Source: JAGGSN01 sp965603725
Lineage (GTDB): Bacteria > Zixibacteria > MSB-5A5 > UBA10806 > 4484-95
Length of the DNA: 64,000 bases
NCBI GenBank assembly: GCA_965603725.1
Contig: CBFDEC010000007.1
Coordinates: forward strand, 1 to 64,000
Direction of reading: 5' to 3'
The notes below the pieces were generated by a model. That model did no database searches, was not told the origin of the DNA, and was given only the letters and a program-made list of their open reading frames with translations. Shown piece by piece: positions 17,805 to 25,374 of the stretch; within the stretch, counting starts at the first letter, position 1, and each line of letters starts with the position of its first letter. Made by a program: the position numbers and the translations under genes.

Positions 17805-18338
17805 TTGTTTGAGACAGACAGGACAGCTTACCTTGGTCTGGGTTCAAACCTGGGTGACAAAAAAGAAAATATAAAAAAAGCTCTAAAAATCCTTGAAAAG
17901 AAACCGGGTATAACGCTCATAAAATATTCTTCAGTATACCTGACTGAACCGGTCGGCGCTTCCCGTCAGGATGATTTCTATAACTGTGCAGTTGAGATTA
18001 AAACGACTCTCTCACCGCAATCGTTATTAAAAGCGGTCAAAATGATTGAATTTGCCATGGGACGGGAACCGGACAGCCATTTTCAGCCGCGACCGATTGA
18101 TATCGACATTTTGCTGTACGGCGATCTCGAGGTCGATACACTGGAGCTCATGATACCTCATTCACGACTATCGAGCCGATCGTTTGTGCTGATACCGTTG
18201 CTTGAGATAAACCCGGACCAGATTCACCCGATCAGCTTCAAACCGCTTAAAGAGTATCTGGCCGAAATCGATCCGCCGCAAAAAGTAGAAAGGATTATAG
18301 ATGCCGGAAAACTTTTCGAATCAGCCGAAGAAGATTAA
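17805..18338 (+). CDS. folK: 2-amino-4-hydroxy-6-hydroxymethyldihydropteridine pyrophosphokinase
   Basis: Pyrophosphorylates the FolB product for dihydropteroate synthesis. The 177-aa protein shows YLGLGSNLGDK at the start, GREPDSHFQPRPIDIDILLYG with the Mg-binding Asp pair, and IPHSRLSSRSFVL. The start codon is TTG, 2 bp after the folB stop. The 3' end overlaps panB by 38 nt. Confidence 0.93.
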   Translation: MFETDRTAYLGLGSNLGDKKENIKKALKILEKKPGITLIKYSSVYLTEPVGASRQDDFYNCAVEIKTTLSPQSLLKAVKMIEFAMGREPDSHFQPRPIDIDILLYGDLEVDTLELMIPHSRLSSRSFVLIPLLEINPDQIHPISFKPLKEYLAEIDPPQKVERIIDAGKLFESAEED

Positions 18339-19128
18339 CGTTAAGACCCTCAGAAAATTCAAAAAAGAGGGCCAAAAAATAGTCATGCTCACCGCTTATG
18401 ATTTTCCTACCGCTAAAATATTGGACCAGGCCGGCGTCGACTGCCTGCTGGTGGGCGATTCTGCCGCCACTGTATTTGCCGGACATGAGACTACTTTGCC
18501 GATTACCATGGATCAGATGCTGTTTCTGTGCGCCAGCGTTGTCCGGGCGACCCAGCGCGCGCTGGTCATCGGCGATATGCCTTTTCTAAGCTATCAGTCC
18601 TCGATAGCCGAGGCGATAACCAATGCCGGACGGTTCCTCAAGGAGGCGGGCGCTAAAGGAGTCAAGCTCGAGGGCGGCCTGGAAATGACCGAAACGATAA
18701 ACCGAATGGTCGAATTGGGCATTCCGGTTATGGGGCACATCGGGCTGACGCCGCAATCCGTGAATAAATTCGGTGGTTATAAGATCATGGGCAAAACCAA
18801 ACGCCAGCGGAAATATATGCTCGATTCGGCTAAAGCCCTGCAGGAAGCCGGTGCATTTGCGATGGTGCTGGAGGCAGTCGTACCGGAAGTCGCTAAGGAG
18901 ATATCCGAATCGGTTAAGATACCAACTATCGGCATTGGTTCCGGCGTCGCCTGCGACGGCCAGGTGCTGGTCATCTCCGATATGCTGGGGCTGTTCGAGG
19001 AGTTCCGCCCGAAATTCGTTCGTGTATATACAGAATTAGCCCCGCAAATACGCAAGGCTGTCGGTAAATACTGCGATGACGTTCGTGATGGGAAATTTCC
19101 GGGGAAAGAGGAAAGCTATGAGGTGTAG
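18301..19128 (+). CDS. panB: 3-methyl-2-oxobutanoate hydroxymethyltransferase
   Basis: Makes ketopantoate from 2-oxoisovalerate and methylenetetrahydrofolate, the first step to pantothenate and CoA. At 275 aa the length is normal, which supports the ATG inside folK. Motifs seen: VMLTAYDFPTAKILDQAG, VGDSAATVFAGHETT, the catalytic GAKGVKLEGG, GHIGLTPQSVNKFGG and IGIGSGVACDGQVLV. Its folate co-substrate explains operon membership with folB and folK. It is the last gene of the run. Confidence 0.96.
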   Translation: MPENFSNQPKKINVKTLRKFKKEGQKIVMLTAYDFPTAKILDQAGVDCLLVGDSAATVFAGHETTLPITMDQMLFLCASVVRATQRALVIGDMPFLSYQSSIAEAITNAGRFLKEAGAKGVKLEGGLEMTETINRMVELGIPVMGHIGLTPQSVNKFGGYKIMGKTKRQRKYMLDSAKALQEAGAFAMVLEAVVPEVAKEISESVKIPTIGIGSGVACDGQVLVISDMLGLFEEFRPKFVRVYTELAPQIRKAVGKYCDDVRDGKFPGKEESYEV

Positions 19129-19145
19129 GCAACTTAGCAGCGTAG

Positions 19146-19168
19146 GTCAGGAGCCGTGCGCTCCTGAC
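19146..19168. repeat. Intergenic palindrome
   Basis: GTCAGGAGC and GCTCCTGAC form a 9-bp stem around CGTGC, preceded by GTAG. It belongs to a loose family of GTAGG-edged palindromes in this window. A second, CCCATAGC/GCTATGGG, lies 40 bp downstream. Confidence 0.6.
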
Positions 19169-19324
19169 GATTAGGCTGATGGTTAGGGCTTGTGCCAGAA
19201 CACAACATTCCCATAGCAAGCTATGGGGCACCCAGGGCCCTAAAAAAATCGAGAAAACTCCTCTATCGATTTCCCCTTGATAATCCGATACTGATTCATT
19301 AAATTTCAGCTACGGAGTTATATT

Positions 19325-20320
19325 ATGCCGGCAAATCTACCGCCCCAGTATTACGCGCTGGAGAGAGAATTCAAAAAGGAAACGGACCCCCATGAAAAAT
19401 TGCGCCTGGCCCAAGAATGCCTGGCAACTATACCGAAGCATAAGGGAACCGACAAACTTCAAGCCGAACTTAAAGCTAAGATTTCCAGACTGAAAAAGCA
19501 GATCGAAGGCGGCGCTAAAAAGCACGGCGCCCGTCATGTAGATGTCCTGACTCATATCGAAAAAGAGGGGGCGGCTCAGATTATTCTGCTCGGACCGCCC
19601 AATTCCGGCAAATCAAGCCTGCTGGACAGTCTGACAAATTCCAAACCGCTGATTGGCGACTATCCATACACTACTCGTGAACCGATGGGCGGAATGATGG
19701 AATACGATACCGTTCAATTTCAGCTTATTGACACTCCGCCGATCTCGGCAGAGTATCTTGAATCCTACCTCTTTAACTTGACCCGTCAGGCAGACCTGGC
19801 AGCGCTGGTTGTGGATGTCTCAGTTGCTGGTTTTGCCGAATGCTTAAAAGTCCTGTTTGAGCGAATGGAAGAAAAAAGGATTATTTTAACTCCTCAGGTT
19901 CCCGAAAAAATTGACGACCCCCAGTTCGCTTTTAAGAAAACGATCATTGCCGCTCATAAGTACCTCGATGAAAATGGAAAAACAGGTTTACAGGAATTAA
20001 AAAAGCAATATCCCGATTTTACTATTATACCGACATCTATTCTTAATGACGAGTCCCTGAACAATTTCAAGGCAGCAATTTTTAAGGCGCTTGGAATTAT
20101 ACGGATTTACACCAAGCGTGTCGGCCATGATGCCGATTACCGCGATCCGGTTATCCTTCCCATAGGCGGGACCGTTGATGATGCCGCCTACGCTCTGCAT
20201 AAAGATTTCGCCAGAAAGCTTCAATATGCCAAAATCTGGGGGCAGGGCAAGTTCGAGGGGCAACGCGTTAAAAACAGTTATGTCCTGTCGGACAAGGATG
20301 TTATTGAGTTTCATATTTAA
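19325..20320 (+). CDS. DRG/Obg-like GTPase with TGS domain
   Basis: A 331-aa TRAFAC GTPase resembling the archaeal/eukaryotic DRG branch. A helical N-terminus (1-75) precedes the G domain, with P-loop LLGPPNSGKSS, switch region DYPYTTREPMGGMM and DTPP as G3. A TGS domain fills the last 80 residues (PIGGTVDDAAYALHKDFA, then a basic AKIWGQGKFEGQRV). No NKxD G4 motif is visible where expected, so nucleotide specificity may be altered. Such proteins usually act on ribosomes; the role here is inferred. GGAG precedes the ATG. Confidence 0.82.
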   Translation: MPANLPPQYYALEREFKKETDPHEKLRLAQECLATIPKHKGTDKLQAELKAKISRLKKQIEGGAKKHGARHVDVLTHIEKEGAAQIILLGPPNSGKSSLLDSLTNSKPLIGDYPYTTREPMGGMMEYDTVQFQLIDTPPISAEYLESYLFNLTRQADLAALVVDVSVAGFAECLKVLFERMEEKRIILTPQVPEKIDDPQFAFKKTIIAAHKYLDENGKTGLQELKKQYPDFTIIPTSILNDESLNNFKAAIFKALGIIRIYTKRVGHDADYRDPVILPIGGTVDDAAYALHKDFARKLQYAKIWGQGKFEGQRVKNSYVLSDKDVIEFHI

Positions 20321-20427
20321 ACTGCAGATATCAATGAATTGTAAATATATGAGTTTTACATGAGGCTCAGAAATGTAAAAAATCTGCTTGTTATATACAA
20401 GTTAATTATTATATCATACATATTAAT

Positions 20428-21240
20428 ATGAAAAAACCTGACAAAAACCGGACCAGAGATCTTTTTTTCAAGATACAGGAGGTATACAGCAAATCACCGT
20501 TAACCTGCAAAGAGTTAACCACCGCTCTTAGAATAGAAAATATAATCAACTCAAATGCTATTGAAAATAATATTATCGATTCGATTTTTTTACAATCAGG
20601 CATATACAGAGGGAACATCCGGGTGAAGGAATTTTCCAATCCAGTATATCGTAAAGCGTTCTTAGAGGTAAAAAGTCATGACAGGATGCTTCAATACCTC
20701 GAGAAAAAGGCTCTTAGAAAAGCAGAATTAACTATATCATTTCTGCTGAAAATCCATCAGCTTCTATTTGAAAGAAGCTGGCCGGATATTGCCGGGCGTT
20801 TTCGGGATATCGACGTTCGTATAAGAGGAATAAAACTTCGACCGCCGCATTACTTACAGATTCACGAGATAATATATCAGCACTTAACCTGGATTGACGG
20901 TCTTTTAAAGCTTATGGGACCGGTAAGCCCTGGCAACTTTTTTGAAATCTTTCACGTGGCCGCCGATATTCAGCGTCGGATTATTCATACATACCCGTTT
21001 CGCGATGGCAATTGGCGCATTGCGCGGGCGCTGACCAATTATGTTCTGCTTTACTGCGGGATGACTTATTGTGTAGTCGATTATCGCAGCCGCGATGAAT
21101 ACTTAACAACTATCGAAAACTCGACAATTACTGATTTTTCAGCGCTTGAGGATTTCTTGCTTGATAGTTATGGTACAACATTAAACCGTCTTAGCGGTTT
21201 TATCAACCTTGCGATGCAAACAGATGACTTAATGCAGTAG
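20428..21240 (+). CDS. Fic-domain protein with N-terminal inhibitory motif and degenerate core
   Basis: A 270-aa Fic/DOC-fold protein; the family transfers AMP or other phosphate-linked groups to target hydroxyls. An N-terminal inhibitory helix is suggested by SNAIEN (42-47), matching [S/T]xxxE[G/N] of class II Fic proteins. The core motif normally reads HPFxDGNGRxxR; here it is HTYPFRDGNWRIAR (187-200). Tyr therefore occupies the usual catalytic His position, with a His two residues earlier, and Trp replaces Gly. Activity may be lost or altered. It is a single gene, AT-rich, without a toxin-antitoxin partner. Confidence 0.8.
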   Translation: MKKPDKNRTRDLFFKIQEVYSKSPLTCKELTTALRIENIINSNAIENNIIDSIFLQSGIYRGNIRVKEFSNPVYRKAFLEVKSHDRMLQYLEKKALRKAELTISFLLKIHQLLFERSWPDIAGRFRDIDVRIRGIKLRPPHYLQIHEIIYQHLTWIDGLLKLMGPVSPGNFFEIFHVAADIQRRIIHTYPFRDGNWRIARALTNYVLLYCGMTYCVVDYRSRDEYLTTIENSTITDFSALEDFLLDSYGTTLNRLSGFINLAMQTDDLMQ

Positions 21241-21270
21241 TTTATTTTTACCGTTTTCCCTATATCTATA

Positions 21271-21402
21271 AATTGTATATATTCATCTATCCCTTATTAT
21301 TCACAAATCTTAATATGTGCTGGCATCCGCCATAGGCGGATTCTTCTGCCAGAGTTGTCGGAAGTAACTTCCGACAGCACAAAACTGTACATATTCATCT
21401 AT
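21271..21402. repeat. Palindromic element flanked by 20-bp direct repeats
   Basis: AATTGTATATATTCATCTAT at 21271-21290 and a copy with two mismatches at 21383-21402 flank two hairpins: TCCGCC-ATA-GGCGGA (21326-21340) and GTCGGAAG-TAA-CTTCCGAC (21357-21375). The layout looks like a small inserted element or a local duplication. Confidence 0.65.
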
Positions 21403-21461
21403 GAATGTTTTTCATACTTGACCGATTTGATAGATAAAGCGATATTTAACGGGGAGGATCG

Positions 21462-22550
21462 GTGGAACATTCTTTACAGTCTCGCCAGGCGCAGTATATA
21501 ACAGTTGATGGTCAGTCGCTTGTAATTTTTTCCTCGAACGATTACCTGGGTCTATCGCATCGCCCCGAGGTTATCAAAAAATCGACCGAGGCGATTGACA
21601 GGTTTGGCTGCGGGACCGGCGGCGCTCCCGGGACCTCGGGAACAACGTCGCTTCATGTCAGGCTGGCAAATGAAATAGCCCGATTCAAACAGCGTGAGAA
21701 AGGTTATGTTTTCCCATCTGGTTATGCTGCAAACATAGCCCTTCATCAGAGCCTGAGCGATAAAGACACAATATTCTTCAGCGATGAGAGAAACCATCCC
21801 TCTATAGGCGACGGTATAAAACTATCGGGCTGTCCGCAGAGGATTTATCGGCATATCGATGTCGACCATCTGGAAAAATTGTTGAAAGAGACTGATTGCA
21901 GGCATAAAATTGTCACAACTTGTTCGGTATTCACTCTCGACGGCGCCGTTTGCCCTTTAGATGAGTTTGTAAAATTTAAATATAAATACCAGTTTACTCT
22001 CATTCTCGATGAGGCACACGCTACCGGCTGTATTGGCAAAACCGGCAGAGGATTGGAGGAATTATATTCGCTTGAAGGCGCAGCCGACTTCATAATGGGC
22101 GCTTTCTCCAAGGCGCTCGGCTCGCAGGGCGGATTTTTGACATTCTCAAAAGAGGCGGAGAAAAAGTTGAAAAATCCACTTAGAGCATATAAATATTCTA
22201 CCTCGATCTCAGCGCCATCGGTTGCCGCCTCGCTGGCGTCATTATCGATACTTGAACGGGAACCTGAATTAGTTGTAAAAATGAGAGCCAACGTTAAACG
22301 GCTCTACGATGTTTTTAATCGACAGGACTTTCAATTAAACGGTCCAGATAGACATATTATAAATATCTATTTCGAAACTCAGAAAACAACAATGAGGGTA
22401 ATAGACAGGCTCAGGAACAAAGGATATTTTGTTGTGCCGGTAAACGTAAAAAATCGCTGGGGGCTGCGGATAACCGCAATGGCGGTACATACGGAGGATG
22501 AAATCGATGATTTTTGTAAAAGCCTGTTCGAGATTAAGAATGAGGTATAG
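21462..22550 (+). CDS. Alpha-oxoamine synthase (8-amino-7-oxononanoate synthase/KBL-like)
   Basis: A 362-aa PLP enzyme that condenses an amino acid with an acyl-CoA with loss of CO2. The fold is clear: FSSNDYLGLSHRPEV, GTGGAPGTSGTTSLH, the acid LILDEAHATGCIG, and the PLP lysine in MGAFSKALGSQGG. BioF (pelargonyl-type acyl + alanine) is the first guess. Glycine C-acetyltransferase and serine palmitoyltransferase-like enzymes share these motifs, and no other biotin gene is nearby. The start is GTG with GGGGAGG 5 nt upstream. A terminator follows. Confidence 0.85.
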   Translation: MEHSLQSRQAQYITVDGQSLVIFSSNDYLGLSHRPEVIKKSTEAIDRFGCGTGGAPGTSGTTSLHVRLANEIARFKQREKGYVFPSGYAANIALHQSLSDKDTIFFSDERNHPSIGDGIKLSGCPQRIYRHIDVDHLEKLLKETDCRHKIVTTCSVFTLDGAVCPLDEFVKFKYKYQFTLILDEAHATGCIGKTGRGLEELYSLEGAADFIMGAFSKALGSQGGFLTFSKEAEKKLKNPLRAYKYSTSISAPSVAASLASLSILEREPELVVKMRANVKRLYDVFNRQDFQLNGPDRHIINIYFETQKTTMRVIDRLRNKGYFVVPVNVKNRWGLRITAMAVHTEDEIDDFCKSLFEIKNEV

Positions 22551-22615
22551 ATTTATAACAAACCGCTAAAGGGATTTTAATACATTCCGAGAATAGTAAT
22601 AAGGATATATGCTGC

Positions 22616-22640
22616 AGCCCGCCTCAGGCGGGCTTTTTTT
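22616..22640 (+). terminator. Rho-independent terminator of the oxoamine synthase gene
   Basis: AGCCCGCC and GGCGGGCT form an 8-bp GC-rich stem around TCA, followed by a T7 run. Confidence 0.9.
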
Positions 22641-22682
22641 GTTTATCTTGCTTGGCTGAATATATTATACTATTATTTAACC

Positions 22683-23261
22683 ATGGCAAAGGTACGTACT
22701 TTCATCGCTGTTGAACTGCCCGACCATCTCAAGCGTGAAACCGACAAATTGATTGTTGGTTTAAAGCCGCTGGCCGACGGCGTACGCTGGGTCAAAGCCG
22801 CCAACCTGCATTTTACTCTTCGTTTCCTGGGCGATATAGAACATGATTCGATTTCGATATTGGAGGATAACCTTAAAGGAAATCTTGTCGATGTCAAACC
22901 GTTTTCTCTAAAGCTGTCCGGTCTGGGTTGTTTCCCGAACATGAGACGGCCGCGAGTCGTCTGGGTAGGCGCGGATGGCGACCTGGATGAGCTGAAGAAG
23001 CTGGCACGGTCAGTTGAGTCTGCCTGCCGCAACAGCGGATTCGAAAAAGCCGATAAGCCATTTTCGGCGCACTTAACGATCGGGCGGGTTAAATATCCTA
23101 AAGGACTTGATCAATTGACAACAAGCCTGCAAAATACCGAATTTGAGCCGGAGCAGTTTCAGGTTGATGAGGTAGTTGTCTTTAAATCAGACCTATCGCC
23201 CCGTGGCCCGACATATACGCCTTTGGCTAAGGTTGGATTGGGACAGGCTGCAAACGAGTAG
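22683..23261 (+). CDS. thpR: RNA 2',3'-cyclic phosphodiesterase
   Basis: A 192-aa 2H-phosphoesterase (LigT/ThpR) that opens 2',3'-cyclic phosphates on RNA ends. Both catalytic HxT motifs are present: NLHFTLRFLG in the first half and FSAHLTIGRVK in the second. VRTFIAVELP opens the protein as usual. Monocistronic. Confidence 0.93.
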   Translation: MAKVRTFIAVELPDHLKRETDKLIVGLKPLADGVRWVKAANLHFTLRFLGDIEHDSISILEDNLKGNLVDVKPFSLKLSGLGCFPNMRRPRVVWVGADGDLDELKKLARSVESACRNSGFEKADKPFSAHLTIGRVKYPKGLDQLTTSLQNTEFEPEQFQVDEVVVFKSDLSPRGPTYTPLAKVGLGQAANE

Positions 23262-23482
23262 CTGTTAAACTTGTTTCTACTTTGATTAATGATATAAAAA
23301 AGTGAGACGCAAGGTCTGCTTATACTGATAAAGAATATTTATTCTACCGCTCACTCTGGAGGATAGCTAAGAACGCTTCCTGGGGGATCTCGACAGCGCC
23401 ACCTGTTTCATCCGTCTATTCGTTTCACTCAATCGGAACTCGGCCTACCGCTAATGATATTAAAAAGGCCAGCGCTTTTAAC
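23262..23482 (-). other. 220-bp non-coding stretch, possible structured 3' UTR of pspC
   Basis: No coding frame was found. On the minus strand the end carries AGTGAG...CTCACT flanking a region with the hairpin GAATA/TATTC, followed by TTTTTT, a plausible terminator for the PspC gene. Near-identical TAATGATATNAAAAAG motifs lie at both borders. No known RNA family was recognised. Confidence 0.35.
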
Positions 23483-23704
23483 CTATGATTCCACTATCCC
23501 TTCCTCCACCACCTGCACTCTCGGCTGTTCCGGCACGATAATCCAGGCCAGGATATAAGCCAGCACTCCCGAACCGGCGGCTAAAACCAGCGCCACCAAC
23601 GCCAGCCGTATTATCGTCGGGTCGATATCGAAATACTCGCCCAAACCGCCGCAGACACCGGCAATCTTTTTGTCATCAATCGATCTGTACAGTTTCTTAG
23701 CCAT
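23483..23704 (-). CDS. PspC-domain membrane protein
   Basis: A 73-aa small membrane protein of the phage-shock PspC family. It begins KKLYRSIDDKKIAGVCGGLGEYFDIDPT, spans the membrane once or twice (LALVALVLAAGSGVLAYILA) and ends in an acidic tail. AAGGAG lies 5 nt before the ATG. No pspA or pspB is nearby. Such lone PspC proteins are common in FCB bacteria; the role is likely membrane-stress related. Confidence 0.88.
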   Translation of the reverse strand: MAKKLYRSIDDKKIAGVCGGLGEYFDIDPTIIRLALVALVLAAGSGVLAYILAWIIVPEQPRVQVVEEGIVES

Positions 23705-23802
23705 TATAACTCCTTTCTATATTACCATACACTTATATACGGGAAATATTCAATGGAGATGCAAAGTTTTTCAGGTTACTTATAGAACTGCAGCTGCTTC
23801 CT

Positions 23803-25374
23803 TTATTCAGTATCCCATCCCGTTTCAATCGCTTCTGCTGCAATCTCATACAATCGCACATTCTTCCCATGCACCATGATCGAATCGACCGGCATCAGAT
23901 AATCCAGGTAGGGGCTGTAGATTTTGACATACTCCTCAAGCGAAAACCGTTCGAACATATAATATAACTCAGGTTCAGGGTAGATTTCATTTTCAAAGAC
24001 GATTACCCTTCCCTTCTGGAGGGCATCGTTGATTATTGTATAATAGTTGCGGATGATTTCATCCTTATCGCCCTTTTGCTGATATAAAACGCAGGTAGTC
24101 GGCAGGTAGATATTGTAATGGTAGTTGTATGCTTTCCGCATCTGGCTATAGCTGGTGAGCGCCAGGTCATCCGAGGTTAAGCCAAGACGATTAAATGCCG
24201 TTGCGCCCCTCCAGAAGACCGAATTATTTTTGTCGGCGGCAGGAATGAATTCGAAAGCGACATTTAAAAATACCAGTATCACAAGAGCGGAAAATGAAAC
24301 TTTTTCTAATATTTTATTACCGGCAGATGAACTGTGCTCGAAACTGAAGATGAAAATTATAAGCATTACTATCGGGTAAAGCCAGAAACCATCATCGGCA
24401 GGCGCCCACCAGAATGCAAACAGGCTATAAATAATTGCCAGCGATAAAAGCAGATATAGACAAGCATCGTTGGTTTTAAATAATTTTCTGATGGCAACCA
24501 CAACAAGCCACAGCATGGCGATAGAAAAGACCGCAACCGCTATTAAATATATGATTGCCGTTAACGACCAGGCGCCTCCGAAAAATACCTGCCTGATAAC
24601 ATCACCGCCAAAAAATGTCTTTAAAAGCCCCCACGCGCTGGCAGTGAAGTTAATGGCTTGAAGCGACCCCCAGGCGTCAAGGTGACCATAAAGAGTCAGC
24701 CATCTATAGATTCCAATAATACTTTTTTCAGAAGTCTGGGTCAGGGCAATTGCCATGTAGATAAATAATCCAAGCAGCAGTCCGGGAAGGGCAAGTTTAA
24801 TCGTTTCAGAAAAAGACCTGCTGCGGTTGATATCATAAATCAAGATCGGTAAAACGGCCAGCGCCATAATCTGATGACACAAGATGCTTGCTGAAAGAAA
24901 TACATATACCAATATCGCATTTATCATAGGTCGTTGTTTGACTATTAAGTAAAAAAGCGCTAATAGTAAAAACATCAACGCCGGCATGTTTACTTCCACC
25001 GAGGTTGAATAATACCAGAACGAAAATAAAAAACCTATCAGGAGCGTTCCGGTAATAGCCATAAACTTTGTTGAATAGCTTTTAGTAATTCTGTAGATCA
25101 AAATCAATGCAATTACACCAAAGATTAAGTTGGCAAGCGAAAGAATCTTCATACTGCCAAAACCGGTAAACTTGAATAACTGGTAAAGTATAAAACCAAA
25201 CAGGCTGTAGAGAAGATGATGCGGATGAATCAGCTCCTTGCCATCCCGGGCATCAAGGGCATAACTGTAAGAATCGTTGCCCTGATCGTTGTTGGGTAGT
25301 AATAGATAAATAAGGATGAAAAATAAAAAAAGGATGTGGATTATGCTTAATTTATGACTTAAACTGCTATTCAT
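23803..25374 (-). CDS. Polytopic membrane protein, GT-C/PMT-like glycosyltransferase candidate
   Basis: A 523-aa protein with an estimated 10-12 transmembrane helices and a soluble C-terminal domain of about 120 residues. An acidic pair after the first helix (NNDQGNDSYSYA) and the first loop HPHHLLYSLFG resemble GT-C enzymes, which use lipid-linked sugar donors at the outer membrane leaflet, but I see no decisive signature. It overlaps the ABC-F gene by 8 nt and is probably co-transcribed with it. The exact function is unknown. Confidence 0.6.
   Translation of the reverse strand: MNSSLSHKLSIIHILFLFFILIYLLLPNNDQGNDSYSYALDARDGKELIHPHHLLYSLFGFILYQLFKFTGFGSMKILSLANLIFGVIALILIYRITKSYSTKFMAITGTLLIGFLFSFWYYSTSVEVNMPALMFLLLALFYLIVKQRPMINAILVYVFLSASILCHQIMALAVLPILIYDINRSRSFSETIKLALPGLLLGLFIYMAIALTQTSEKSIIGIYRWLTLYGHLDAWGSLQAINFTASAWGLLKTFFGGDVIRQVFFGGAWSLTAIIYLIAVAVFSIAMLWLVVVAIRKLFKTNDACLYLLLSLAIIYSLFAFWWAPADDGFWLYPIVMLIIFIFSFEHSSSAGNKILEKVSFSALVILVFLNVAFEFIPAADKNNSVFWRGATAFNRLGLTSDDLALTSYSQMRKAYNYHYNIYLPTTCVLYQQKGDKDEIIRNYYTIINDALQKGRVIVFENEIYPEPELYYMFERFSLEEYVKIYSPYLDYLMPVDSIMVHGKNVRLYEIAAEAIETGWDTE

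Noticed and set aside
21418..21446. TTGACC-17-GATATT as promoter of the oxoamine synthase gene
   Set aside because: The predicted start would fall inside the Shine-Dalgarno, leaving no usable leader; similarity is probably chance.
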